This document shows, one piece after another, positions 53,990 through 62,870 of a stretch of 64,000 bases of DNA. The DNA is from Streptomyces endocoffeicus. Its GTDB lineage: Bacteria > Actinomycetota > Actinomycetes > Streptomycetales > Streptomycetaceae. The position numbers and the translations under genes were made by a program. The stretch's first letter is position 1; each line of letters starts with the position of its first letter. The DNA lies in the NCBI RefSeq assembly GCF_016741935.1, contig NZ_JAERRG010000002.1, forward strand, positions 558,001 to 622,000. The letters run 5' to 3'. The notes beneath the pieces are model-generated. The model saw only the letters and a list, made by a program, of their open reading frames with translations. It searched no databases and was not told where the DNA came from.

Positions 53990-55207
53990 TTATCCGGCTT
54001 CCTCGACCCCAGCTCGGGCAACCCCTACCCGGCAAGCCGCGACGGCGGCGACCGCCGTCGCGGACAGGGCGGCGCTGACCCACGCCGCGTCCCGGTAGTC
54101 GCCCGTCGCCCCGGTCGCGACGCCCGCGATCAACGGGCCCAGGAAGGCACCCGCGTTCAGCGCGACCGTGGCGAACGAGCCGCCCAGCGAAGGGGCCTGG
54201 GGCGCGACGTGCATGACGCGGGCGACGAGTGTTGAGCCGATGCCGAACGACAGGGTGCCCTGGACGATCGTCACGACGAAGAGCAGGGCCGTGTACGCAC
54301 TGGTCGCGGCCAGCACCGCCCAGCCAACCGGCAGGACGCACAGCGCCAGGAGCAGGCCCCTCCCGAGCCCGCCGTCGGCCTTACGGCCGGCCGTGGTCAC
54401 CCCCACGAACGAGCCCACCCCGAACGTGGCGAGGAGGGCGGGGACGGCCGCGTCGGGGAGGTGGGCGATGTCCGTGGCGATGACGGCCAGGTAGGCGAAG
54501 GTCGCGAAGGTCGCCCCGTTCACCACGGCCGCGAGGGCCATCGCCAACCGCACCGGACGCGACCGCAACGCACGCGCCTCCCGCCTGATCGAGACCTCCG
54601 CCCGGCCCGCCGCGTCGGCGGGCGCCTGGCGGAAGACCAGTGCCAGCGCGGGCAGGCACAGGGCGGCCACGGCCCAGAACGCGGAACGCCAGCCGGACCA
54701 GTCCCCGAGCAGCGCCCCCGCGGGGACGCCCGCGACGCACGACAGGGTGACCCCGGACAGCAGAACGGCGGTGGCCCTGCCGCGCCGCTCCGCGGGGACG
54801 AGGGCCGCCGCCACGGACATCGCGACCGCCAGAAAACCGGCGTTGACGATCGCGGCGACGACACGCGTTCCGAAGAGGACGGCGAAGTCCGTCGTCATCG
54901 CGCCGATCACATGCACCACGACGAACGCCGCCAGAAACCCCGCCAGCGCCCTGCGCCGCGGCCAGCGCGCGCTCAGCGCGGCCATCACCGGGGCGCCGAC
55001 GATCATCCCGATCGCATACGCGGACGTCAGACTCGCCGCGGCTCCCACCGATACGGAGAGGTCGCGGGCGATTCCCGGTACGAGACCGGACAGCATGAAC
55101 TCGGACGTCCCTTGCGCGAAGACGGCAAGCGCGAGGACATAAAGGAAGACAGGCAAGAGGTCGACTCCAGCGATCAGCGATGAGCGTATGCGGGCAAGAG
55201 CGGCCAC
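53990..55207 (-). CDS. Cmx/CmrA-like chloramphenicol efflux MFS transporter
   Basis: The protein has 405 residues, GTG start. Twelve helices. The N-terminal LALAVFAQGTSEFMLSGLVP (ending in a G-T-S-E-F-M motif) and LTSAYAIGMIVGAPVMAALS match chloramphenicol exporters of the Cmx/CmlR group. Motif A: ARWPRRRALAG. The substrate may be chloramphenicol or a related molecule. Upstream 55208-55405 has no gene. Confidence 0.88.
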   Translation of the reverse strand: MAALARIRSSLIAGVDLLPVFLYVLALAVFAQGTSEFMLSGLVPGIARDLSVSVGAAASLTSAYAIGMIVGAPVMAALSARWPRRRALAGFLAAFVVVHVIGAMTTDFAVLFGTRVVAAIVNAGFLAVAMSVAAALVPAERRGRATAVLLSGVTLSCVAGVPAGALLGDWSGWRSAFWAVAALCLPALALVFRQAPADAAGRAEVSIRREARALRSRPVRLAMALAAVVNGATFATFAYLAVIATDIAHLPDAAVPALLATFGVGSFVGVTTAGRKADGGLGRGLLLALCVLPVGWAVLAATSAYTALLFVVTIVQGTLSFGIGSTLVARVMHVAPQAPSLGGSFATVALNAGAFLGPLIAGVATGATGDYRDAAWVSAALSATAVAAVAACRVGVARAGVEEAG

Positions 55208-55405
55208 GTGCTGGAGGTCGGACTACGTCACGAGCCCGAAACGGAACCAGACACACGGAGTCGTGTCCGGTCGCTGGAAGCGAGATCGACCCAGAAGTCA
55301 GGTCAGTGGTTCAGACAACTACTCGCCGCCGAGCGACCGGCGGCTCCGTTCTGTCTGATTCAGGGCTCATCACGTCGGGCACCGTACCCACAACCCCCAC
55401 CGGGA

Positions 55406-56536
55406 TCAATCCGATTTCGGCGCGCCCCAGCCCCTCCGGTACGCGGCCCAGTCGCCCGGTGTCGCCGCGAAGTCCACATACAGCGCGACGCCGAACCGCT
55501 CGCGGCGCGCGTCCTCGCGGCTCAGACCGAGGCGGGTGCCCCGGACGGCCGCCGCCACCGTCTCGGCCGACTCGTGGTGGCCGATGTCGTCGGTGTGGAA
55601 GGCAGGTAGGCCCATCAGCAGGTCGGTGCCGCTTGGGGTCGCCTCGAGGGCCAGTCGCGTCTGCTGCGCCACATAGCCTCCGTACAGGCTCTCCATGGGC
55701 ATCGCCGTGTCGTAGGACATCACCGCGATCTGGTCGACCCGGCGGGCGACCGCGCCGAAGTACGACTGCGACCACCACTTGGGGTGACCGGCGACGAAGC
55801 CCGCGACGGAGTGGAGGGAGGGGAGCGGGTCGATCTGGTGGGCGGCCACCGACAGCGGTGCGCGGTGGGCGCGGGTGACCGCGTGCACATCGTCCAGCAG
55901 CGACAGGTAGTCCCGGTCGCCGGAGTGCAGGGGCTCCAGATCGAAGTGGACGCCCGCGAACCCCGCGTCCAGCACTTGGCGCGCCGAGCGCACGACGCGT
56001 TCGCGCGTCGCCCGTTCGCCGAGGTCCAATCCCGTCTCGCCCTCGGTCGACAGCACGTCGCCGAGCCACGCCTGAACGCGCACCCCGGGCAGCTCCCGCC
56101 GCACGGCGTCCACCAGCCACCGGGCCTTCGGATAGCGCGCCGCGGGCAGGCTGCCGTCATGTTCCAGCGGGCCCGCGTGGACGTACAGGTCCCGGATGCC
56201 GGTGCCGCGCATCCGCTGGACCAGCTCGGCCAGCTGGGCCTCATCATTGCGCCCGTCCACCCAGGCATGCCCCAGCCACACCGCGTCCCGCTCACGGGTC
56301 CGCGTCCCGGGCGCGGGATCCCCCGCGTACTGCAGCCGCAGCGACACCCCGGCGGTCAGCAGGGGCACCACCAGCAGCACAGCGGCACCCGCCGCCACCC
56401 GCTTGGGCCACTTCAGCCGCGGATGCGCCCAGCCCCGCACAAACGCCACGCGCCCCCGCCCGAGCACGGACGCCGCTCGGCGCAGCACGCGGACGGGGGT
56501 GCGGTCGGGGGTGCGGCCGGGGTTTTCCGAGGGCAT
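55406..56536 (-). CDS. Membrane-anchored GH18-like TIM-barrel protein
   Basis: The protein has 376 residues. Basic N-terminus and one membrane helix at about 47-65, then a barrel-like domain. The strand AGFAGVHFDLEPLHSGD near residue 200 keeps the D-x-E end of the GH18 DxxDxDxE motif; IAVMSYDTAMP near 285 resembles the GH18 M-x-Y-D strand. It may hydrolyse or bind an amino-sugar polymer of the wall. Last gene of a four-gene operon, 6 bp after the lipoprotein gene. Confidence 0.7.
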   Translation of the reverse strand: MPSENPGRTPDRTPVRVLRRAASVLGRGRVAFVRGWAHPRLKWPKRVAAGAAVLLVVPLLTAGVSLRLQYAGDPAPGTRTRERDAVWLGHAWVDGRNDEAQLAELVQRMRGTGIRDLYVHAGPLEHDGSLPAARYPKARWLVDAVRRELPGVRVQAWLGDVLSTEGETGLDLGERATRERVVRSARQVLDAGFAGVHFDLEPLHSGDRDYLSLLDDVHAVTRAHRAPLSVAAHQIDPLPSLHSVAGFVAGHPKWWSQSYFGAVARRVDQIAVMSYDTAMPMESLYGGYVAQQTRLALEATPSGTDLLMGLPAFHTDDIGHHESAETVAAAVRGTRLGLSREDARRERFGVALYVDFAATPGDWAAYRRGWGAPKSD

Positions 56537-56542
56537 CGGCGG

Positions 56543-57373
56543 TCAGCCTCCGTCGTAGGACACGACCGTGCCGTGCAGGGTGTCGGCGACGCGTGACCCG
56601 AGGTCGTAGTCGCAGAGGTTGACGGTCCAGTTGCCGGCCGTGACCAGGGTCGCGGGCACGCCCTTGTAGGCGATGGCCTCGCGCAGCACCGCGTTACGGT
56701 CGGCGTCCGAGGCGTGCAGGGCGAGGGTGGCGCAGTTGGGTGAGCCGGTGTCCTTGCCGGTGGTGCAGGTCAGGACGGTGTCCGAGCGCTGCTTCCGGTC
56801 GTCGCAGCCCACCGCCGCCGCGAGGTCGTCGGCGAGGGCGCCGACGGTCCGGTAGCGGGGGGTGCGGGGGATGTCCGGGAGCGGATAGTCGGGGATCTCG
56901 GCCTTCTCGGGCGGCAGGACGACGCCGCCGAGAGCGGCCGCGACGCGGTTCGCGAAGCGGGGCTCGGTGACCCATACGAACCAGTGACCCGCGGCGACCA
57001 GGGTCTGGCTACTGGGCGGCTTTCTCCGGGAGGCGATGGAATCGCCGACATCGTCGCGGTCGAAGACCTCCGGATTGAGCACGTGGATGTCGTTCTCGAA
57101 CTTCGTGCCGTCGATGACGGACGCGCATCCGAGGCTCGACCCCCCGCGCCCACTGCCCTGCGAGCGGCGAGTGACCTTGCACGGGACACCGCCCGCCTCG
57201 AGGGCTTCCACGACCGCGTCGGCGTCCGCGTACTCGGGCTTCGTGGGCACATTGCCCGGCATCGTGGCGCTCGGGCCGGGCGACGAGCCGGTGCCGCCCT
57301 GCGTGGTGTTGCCGCACGCGGCGAGGACGGCCATGGCCATCCCCGCCACGAACACGCTGATCACTCGCTTCAT
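56543..57373 (-). CDS. Putative lipoprotein
   Basis: The protein has 276 residues. Signal with lipobox LAAC (Cys near 20), then a Gly/Ser/Pro linker. The rest contains two related halves, each with paired cysteines, GHWFVWVTEP / GNWTVNLCDY and R(V/F)AxxLxG ends, so it is probably a duplicated domain. Unrecognised family. In the wall operon, 21 bp after the upstream gene. Confidence 0.8.
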   Translation of the reverse strand: MKRVISVFVAGMAMAVLAACGNTTQGGTGSSPGPSATMPGNVPTKPEYADADAVVEALEAGGVPCKVTRRSQGSGRGGSSLGCASVIDGTKFENDIHVLNPEVFDRDDVGDSIASRRKPPSSQTLVAAGHWFVWVTEPRFANRVAAALGGVVLPPEKAEIPDYPLPDIPRTPRYRTVGALADDLAAAVGCDDRKQRSDTVLTCTTGKDTGSPNCATLALHASDADRNAVLREAIAYKGVPATLVTAGNWTVNLCDYDLGSRVADTLHGTVVSYDGG

Positions 57374-57394
57374 GAACTCACTTCTTCAGGGGGC

Positions 57395-58840
57395 CTAGCC
57401 CGTCGCCGAGGGACGCGGTGTGAGGCCGGGGCTGGGCTCGGTCGGCTTCTTGTCGCCGCCCCCGCCACCGCCTCCATCGTCGTCGTTGCCACCCGAGGAC
57501 GGCGGGGTGGGGGACTTCCCGGGCTCCGGCGACGGAGTACCGGGCTCCGGCTCGCCGGTCCCGGTGCCGGGTGTGTCGCCGCCGTAGATCGGGTCGATGG
57601 TGAACGAGTGCCCCTTGGGGGTGGCGCCCTCCAACTGCGCCAGGGCCTTCTCGCGCTCCTCGTCGCTCAGGGCCTCCCACGCCTTGGCGTCCTCGAGGCG
57701 CGGCTGGAGCTTGTCCCAGTTCTCGCCGCGGGTCTTGATGTCGCCCCCTCGGTGGTCCGAGTCGTCCCCGTACTGCTCGTTCTTCTCGCGGACGTCGGGA
57801 GTGTCGGCGGCGTAGAGCACGAACAGCTGCTTGTCCGTGTCCGAGCCGTACGGATTCTTCTGCAGCTGCTGGAGGTAGTACGCGCTCAGGCGGATGTCCT
57901 CGTTGGGGTTCTCCTCGATGTACTTGGTGAGTTGGGCATCGCTGAGGTCTCCCAGGTACGTGCCGTCCGCCGCGGTGAACACATCGCGGTTGTCAGCCAT
58001 GACCTTACGGGCCGTCCCCAGCTTCATATGCGTGATACCGAGCGACTTGTCCGGCTTGATCGTCTGCTGGAGCGTCCAGTTGAACATCCTGCCGATGCTC
58101 GGCAGGAGACCACGGCCGTCCTTGTCGTAGTTCTGGTACCACTGCTGCTCCTGCCAGAGGATCGACAGCAGCAGCGTCTTGCTCATTCCGGTCTCCCTCG
58201 CGGCCCGTTCCACGGCGGCGAGCTGCGCGGGGGAGACGTTGATCGGGTGCGGGCCGTCGGGCGCCCCCGTCAGGCGCAGTGCGATGGCCAGCGGGCTGTT
58301 CTTCTTCAACGCCTCCTTGACCAGCTTGGGGTCGGAGATCTCGGTGAGGCCCCTGATGGTCCGCAGCGCGGCCGACGCCGTGGTGTCGGCCTTGGTCGCG
58401 CGGGACAGGGCGCCCTCGATGATGCCCTGGGCGTGCCGGACCGGCTCCGACTGGCTGTCGTCACCTTTTCCGGAGGCCACCGGCTTGGAGTGGGCGACGC
58501 GACCGCTGTCGTCGACGGTCAGCTCATGGTCCTTGGCGTAGCCGAGGGCGCTGTTCAGATCGCGCTGGGCGGCCTCGATCTCGTCGGCCAGGTCGTCGTA
58601 GACGCGGCACAGCTCGCGCAGCGCCAGATGCGCCGCCTCGTAGTCCTCGGCGTGCTTGACGAAGGTGCGGCGGGCGGCGAGCCCCGCGTCGGACACCCAC
58701 TGCTTCTCGATCGTGCGGGCCACGTCCTCGCGGGCGAAGGTGCCGATCTCCTCGCAGTGCTTGGCGGCGCTGAGGGCGTCGTCGGCGGCGTCGCGCCAGG
58801 CTCGCGGGCTCGCGGAGCGGAGGTCGGGTACGGAGACCAT
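57395..58840 (-). CDS. WXG-like protein fused to a transglycosylase-like domain
   Basis: The protein has 481 residues; ATG 58840 overlaps the previous stop (ATGA). Residues 1-115 are ESX-like helices (WRDAADDALSAAKHCEEIG). Residues about 190-330 resemble a lytic transglycosylase: helix with Glu in LLLSILWQEQQWYQNYD, a SLGITHMKLGTARKVM segment like the SLT GxMQ-P-TA motif, and EDIRLSAYYLQQLQK. The C-terminus is a Pro/Gly/Asp-rich tail. It may be a type VII-exported peptidoglycan enzyme. Confidence 0.75.
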   Translation of the reverse strand: MVSVPDLRSASPRAWRDAADDALSAAKHCEEIGTFAREDVARTIEKQWVSDAGLAARRTFVKHAEDYEAAHLALRELCRVYDDLADEIEAAQRDLNSALGYAKDHELTVDDSGRVAHSKPVASGKGDDSQSEPVRHAQGIIEGALSRATKADTTASAALRTIRGLTEISDPKLVKEALKKNSPLAIALRLTGAPDGPHPINVSPAQLAAVERAARETGMSKTLLLSILWQEQQWYQNYDKDGRGLLPSIGRMFNWTLQQTIKPDKSLGITHMKLGTARKVMADNRDVFTAADGTYLGDLSDAQLTKYIEENPNEDIRLSAYYLQQLQKNPYGSDTDKQLFVLYAADTPDVREKNEQYGDDSDHRGGDIKTRGENWDKLQPRLEDAKAWEALSDEEREKALAQLEGATPKGHSFTIDPIYGGDTPGTGTGEPEPGTPSPEPGKSPTPPSSGGNDDDGGGGGGGDKKPTEPSPGLTPRPSATG

Positions 58841-59178
58841 CAGGCACCCTCCAGCCAGCGGGCGTCCTTGCGGAGTTCCGCCTCGATGGAGAGGTCGGTG
58901 TCCATGTAGTCGTCCATGGCATCCGTGATGGCGGCGGCCGCTTCCCTCGCCGACTTGCCGAGTTCGTGCAGGCGGTTGCGCCATGCCGTGACGCACTCCT
59001 GGTTGGGCGTCGCGGCCGCCCAGCCCGAATGGGCCTTCCCGGCGGCCTCGGGGTCGTCCAGCTTGGTCTTGTTCTGCCCCGTCGCGCTGGCGGTGTGGAA
59101 GGCGCCCGCGGTCTTCTTCGGGGACGGCGGATCGACGAAGAGGCTCGGCAGCCCCGGTAGATCGGGAAACAAGGACAT
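58840..59178 (-). CDS. WXG100-like small protein, first gene of the wall operon
   Basis: The protein has 112 residues from ATG 59178 (MSLFPDLPGLPSLFVDPPSPKK). The helical second half with AHSGWAAATPNQECVTAWRNRL carries the W-centred turn of ESX-type proteins. It overlaps the next gene by ATGA, so it is likely a secretion partner. Confidence 0.7.
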   Translation of the reverse strand: MSLFPDLPGLPSLFVDPPSPKKTAGAFHTASATGQNKTKLDDPEAAGKAHSGWAAATPNQECVTAWRNRLHELGKSAREAAAAITDAMDDYMDTDLSIEAELRKDARWLEGA

Positions 59179-59338
59179 CAGGCTTCCCCCCAAGTAGCCG
59201 TAATGTTCATGTACTTGGCACCGTACTCGGCGCCCGGCCGAAGGCGCAGGGTGCCGCGCGTACGGGTGTGGTTTCAGTACAAGGCTGTGACGGCCCCGGG
59301 GGAAGGGGACCGCACGGGGTGACCCTGCGGAGCGAGGG

Positions 59339-59764
59339 TCAGCCCCGGGACGCCTTTGCCGCGGCGCAGTCGCCGCAGGTGCCGAAGATCTCGATCGTGT
59401 GGGCCACGTCCACGAAGCCGTGCTCGGCGGCGATCGCGTCGGCCCACTTCTCGACGGCGGGGCCCTCCACCTCGACCGCCTTGCCGCAGGCGCGGCAGAC
59501 CAGGTGGTGGTGGTGCTCCTCGCTGTTGCACCGGCGGTAGACCGCCTCGCCCTCCGTGGTGCGGAGGACGTCGACCTCGCCGGCGTCGGCGAGGGACTGG
59601 AGGGTGCGGTAGACGGTGGTCAGGCCGACCGAGTCGCCCCGGTGCTTGAGCATGTCGTGGAGCTCCTGCGCACTGCGGAACTCGTCCACCTCGTCCAGTG
59701 CCGCGGCCACCGCGGCGCGCTGCCTGGTGGACCGGCCGCGTACTGGGGGACCGGCGGTCGCCAC
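59339..59764 (-). CDS. zur: Zinc uptake regulator Zur (Fur family)
   Basis: The protein has 141 residues; GTG start. Winged helix with SVGLTTVYRTLQSLADAGEVDVL; metal sites EEHHHHLVCRACGKAVEVEG and CGDCAAAKA. Two CxxC pairs form the structural zinc site. Placed beside znuACB and next to a Zur box, so Zur rather than Fur. It represses zinc uptake when zinc is ample. Confidence 0.95.
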   Translation of the reverse strand: MATAGPPVRGRSTRQRAAVAAALDEVDEFRSAQELHDMLKHRGDSVGLTTVYRTLQSLADAGEVDVLRTTEGEAVYRRCNSEEHHHHLVCRACGKAVEVEGPAVEKWADAIAAEHGFVDVAHTIEIFGTCGDCAAAKASRG

Positions 59765-59954
59765 AGCTGCCTCCTCAACCTCGCATGCTCCGTCGCTCTC
59801 GGGGCCCGTTCCGCGCCCACCGCGCTTTCTGCCCGGCCATTGTGCCAGTTATCGCTCGGGTAGCGGACGAGACTGATGGGATGGGCGACGGAGCCGGGCA
59901 CTGGCTGTGCACTGGCCGGGCAGTGGACCACGAGCGTGTCCTACGAGCGGTGGA
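59765..59954. other. Intergenic gap between znuB and zur
   Basis: 190 bp, long enough for a separate zur promoter; no Zur box recognised. Confidence 0.3.
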
Positions 59955-60827
59955 CTATACGAGTACATCGTCCCTCAGGGTGCATCGTTCCTCGGCCGCT
60001 GCCACCCGTTGGGCGCGTCTTTTCGCCAGGGGCGCGGCCAGGGCCGTGATCAGGGCGAAGACGCCGATGGCGAGGACGACGATGCTCGCGCCGGGCGGGA
60101 CGTTCTTGTAGAACGAGAAGACCGTGCCGGACAGGGTCACCACGACGCCGATGGTGATCGCCAGCGCGAGCGTCATCGCGAAGCCCCGGGTGGCCTGCTG
60201 GGCGGCCGCGACCGGGACCACCATCAGGGCGCTGACCAGGAGCAGGCCCACGACGCGCATGGCGACGGTGACCGTGACGGCCGCGGTGACGGCCAGCAGC
60301 AGATTGAGCGTGCGCACCGGGAGGCCGGTCACCCGGGCGAACTCCTCGTCCTGGCAGATCGCGAACAGCTGGCGGCGCAGCCCCAGGGTGATCAGTACGA
60401 CGAAGGCGGCGAGCAGGGAGATCGCGACGACGTCCTCGGGGGAGACCGTGGTGATCGAGCCGAAGAGATACGTGGTGAGGTTGGCGTTGGAGCCGGTCGG
60501 CGAGAGGTTGATCAGCAGCACACCGCCCGCCATCCCGCCGTAGAAGAGCATCGCGAGCGCGAGATCGCCGCGGGTCTTGCCGTACCAGCGGATCAGCTCC
60601 ATGAGGATCGCGCCGAGGGCGGAGACGGCGACGGCGGTCCACACCGGGTTGGTGCCGGTCAGGAAGCCGAGGGCGACGCCGGTGAGGGCGACATGGCCGA
60701 TCCCGTCGCCCATGATCGCCTGGCGGCGCTGGACGAGGTAGATGCCGACGGCGGGCGCGGTGATGCCCACCAGGACGGCGGCGAGCAGGGCCCGCTGCAT
60801 GAAGGCGTAGTCGAGGATCTCGAGCAT
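59955..60827 (-). CDS. znuB: Zinc ABC transporter permease
   Basis: The protein has 290 residues with about eight helices of the ABC-3 family: MQRALLAAVLVGITAPAVGIYLVQRRQAIMGDGIGH and VGLLLVSALMVVPVAAAQQ. Starts 1 bp after znuC ends. Confidence 0.95.
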   Translation of the reverse strand: MLEILDYAFMQRALLAAVLVGITAPAVGIYLVQRRQAIMGDGIGHVALTGVALGFLTGTNPVWTAVAVSALGAILMELIRWYGKTRGDLALAMLFYGGMAGGVLLINLSPTGSNANLTTYLFGSITTVSPEDVVAISLLAAFVVLITLGLRRQLFAICQDEEFARVTGLPVRTLNLLLAVTAAVTVTVAMRVVGLLLVSALMVVPVAAAQQATRGFAMTLALAITIGVVVTLSGTVFSFYKNVPPGASIVVLAIGVFALITALAAPLAKRRAQRVAAAEERCTLRDDVLV

Positions 60828-60828
60828 C

Positions 60829-61728
60829 TCAGGTCAGCAACCCTGTCCGGATCGGTTCGGCGTCGGGCGCCGCATGGGGATGGACGTGATCGTGGCCGGG
60901 CAGCGCGTGCTGGCCGACGGCCTCGGGCGGCGGTCCGTCGTGGACGACGCAGCCGTCGCGGAGCACCACCGCGCGGTCGATCAGCGGCTCCAGCGGGCCG
61001 AGCTCGTGGAGGACGAGCAGGACCGTGGCGCCGCCGGCGACCTGCTCGCGGAGGGTGCCCGCGAGGATCTCCTGGCTGGCGAGGTCGACCCCGGCCATCG
61101 GCTCGTCCATGATCAGCAGCTCTGGTTCGCCCGCGAGGGCGCGGGCGATCAGTACGCGCTGGTGCTGACCGCCGGACAGGGCGCTCACCGGGTCCCGGGC
61201 GCGGTCGGCCATGCCGACGAGCTCCAGGGCCCGCTGGACGGCCGCCCGGTCGGCCTTGCGCGGCGGCCCGAACCGGCGGCGGGCCAGCCGCCCCGCCGAG
61301 ACGACCTCGCGCACGGTCGCGGGGACGCCGCTGGCGGCGGTGGTGCGCTGCGGTACGTAACCGATCCGGGCCCAGTCGCGGAAGCGGCGGCGGGGGATGC
61401 CGAACAGGGCCAGCTCACCGCCGCTGAGCGGCACCTGGCCGACGACGGACCGTACGGCGGTGGACTTGCCCGAGCCGTTGGCGCCGAGCAGCGCCACGAC
61501 CTCACCGCGGCGGACGGTCAGATCGATACCGCGCAGCACGGGGCGGCCACCGAGGGTGGCCGTCGCGCCGCGCAGGGATATGGGGTCCGCGGCCGGGTCC
61601 CCGGCCACCGCGGATTCCCCGGCCACCCCGGACTCCTCCCGGGCGAGCCCGGATTCCCGGGCCACTCCGGATTCCCCGGCCACTCCGGATTCCCGGGTCT
61701 CCTCGGCTTCCATGGCTTCCTCCGTCAC
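60829..61728 (-). CDS. znuC: Zinc ABC transporter ATPase
   Basis: The protein has 299 residues. Walker A GANGSGKST, signature LSGGQ, Walker B LLIMDEP, switch His in LHELG. The first 50 residues are a repetitive ESGVAGESGVARESG extension not usual for ZnuC; the real start may be the inner MEAEE at 61713. C-terminal HDHVHPHAA may bind zinc. GTGA overlap with znuA. Confidence 0.95.
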   Translation of the reverse strand: MTEEAMEAEETRESGVAGESGVARESGLAREESGVAGESAVAGDPAADPISLRGATATLGGRPVLRGIDLTVRRGEVVALLGANGSGKSTAVRSVVGQVPLSGGELALFGIPRRRFRDWARIGYVPQRTTAASGVPATVREVVSAGRLARRRFGPPRKADRAAVQRALELVGMADRARDPVSALSGGQHQRVLIARALAGEPELLIMDEPMAGVDLASQEILAGTLREQVAGGATVLLVLHELGPLEPLIDRAVVLRDGCVVHDGPPPEAVGQHALPGHDHVHPHAAPDAEPIRTGLLT

Positions 61729-62720
61729 TTGGCGCCCAGCGCCTTCCGCAGCGCCTGCAGATTGGCTCGCATGACCTGGATGTAGTCATCGCCCCTGGAC
61801 TTGGAGCCGATGCCCTCGATCGGGTCCAGCACATCGGTCCGCAGATGGAGATCGCCCGCCAGTGTCTTGGCGGTGCGGTCGCTCACCAGGGTTTCGAAGA
61901 AGACGGTGTTGACCTTGTCCTTCTTGGCGATGGTGTGCAGTCCCTTGACCCGGGCCGGGCTGGGCTCGGACTCGGGGTCGAGCCCGGAGATCGCCTCCTG
62001 CCGCAGGCCGTAGCGCTCGGCGAGATAGCCGAAGGCGGCATGGGTCGTGATGAAGGTGTCCGAAGAACGGCCCTTCAAACCGCTCCGGAAGTCCTGATCG
62101 AGCGTGCTCAGCTCCTTGACCAGGGCGATGGTGTTCCTCTTGTACATCGCGGCGTGATCGGGGTCGGCCTTCTCGAGCGCCTTGCCGACGCCCTTGGCCA
62201 CCTGGGTGTAGCGCACCGGATCCAGCCAGATGTGGGGGTCGGCGGCCGCGTCGCCGGAGTGGTCGTGCCCCTCGTGCGCCTCCTCGCCCTGGTGCCCCGC
62301 CTCGCCCTCGCCGCCGTGCCCGTGGTCGCCCTCGACCTCCGTGCCGTGGTCCTCCAGCGAGGTGTACGAGGCGGCGTCCGCCAGCTGCCTCGGCTCGGCC
62401 TGGGAGATGGCCCGGTCGACGGAGGGCTGGAGCCCCTTGAGGTAGACCACCAGACCGGCCTTGCTGAGGTCGGCGGTCTGCCGGGGGCTGATCTCCAGAT
62501 CGTGCGGTTCGACGCCCGGCTTGGTCAGGGAGGAGACATGGACGGCGGTCCCGCCGATCCGCTGGGCGAGGAATTGCATGGGATAGAACGACGCCACCAC
62601 ATCCAGCTTGCCGTCCGTCCTTCCGTCCCCGGCGTTGGTGGAGCAGGCTGTGAGGGTGGTCAGACCCAGTGCGGCGGCTCCCACGAGGGCGGTCGTGGGC
62701 CTGAGGCGGCGTATGTTCAT
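61725..62720 (-). CDS. znuA: Zinc-binding lipoprotein of the ABC transporter
   Basis: The protein has 331 residues from ATG 62720 (MNIRRLRP); ATG 62729 also fits. Lipobox LTAC. Ligand positions: His in GVEPHDLEIS, the long His/Glu loop near residues 130-165 (HGHGGEGEAGHQGEE), His in ADPHIWLDP, and His in TTHAAFGYLAERYGL. It delivers zinc to ZnuBC. A Zur box lies just upstream. Confidence 0.95.
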   Translation of the reverse strand: MNIRRLRPTTALVGAAALGLTTLTACSTNAGDGRTDGKLDVVASFYPMQFLAQRIGGTAVHVSSLTKPGVEPHDLEISPRQTADLSKAGLVVYLKGLQPSVDRAISQAEPRQLADAASYTSLEDHGTEVEGDHGHGGEGEAGHQGEEAHEGHDHSGDAAADPHIWLDPVRYTQVAKGVGKALEKADPDHAAMYKRNTIALVKELSTLDQDFRSGLKGRSSDTFITTHAAFGYLAERYGLRQEAISGLDPESEPSPARVKGLHTIAKKDKVNTVFFETLVSDRTAKTLAGDLHLRTDVLDPIEGIGSKSRGDDYIQVMRANLQALRKALGAK

Positions 62721-62741
62721 GACTCTCATTTTCAACAAAGA

Positions 62742-62756
62742 TGGAAACGATTGTCA
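62742..62756. promoter_or_regulatory. Zur box upstream of znuA
   Basis: On the minus strand TGACAAT-C-GTTTCCA, a 7-1-7 imperfect inverted repeat close to the Zur consensus of Streptomyces, 22 bp before the znuA start. It may also serve the divergent glyS side. Confidence 0.75.
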
Positions 62757-62870
62757 ACAAGTGACCTCTTGTTGATCGCTTCGGCTATCGATTTGATCCG
62801 GGGGGTGCCGCCGCCGGTAACCTGAAGCATTCGCTTCGTCGTCAGTGTCGTCATCAATGAAGAGAGCACC

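Noticed and set aside
55208..55405. Leader peptide/attenuator before the chloramphenicol-type exporter
   Set aside because: Such leaders are known for cmx-type genes, but I see only a weak, mismatched stem and no convincing short reading frame.
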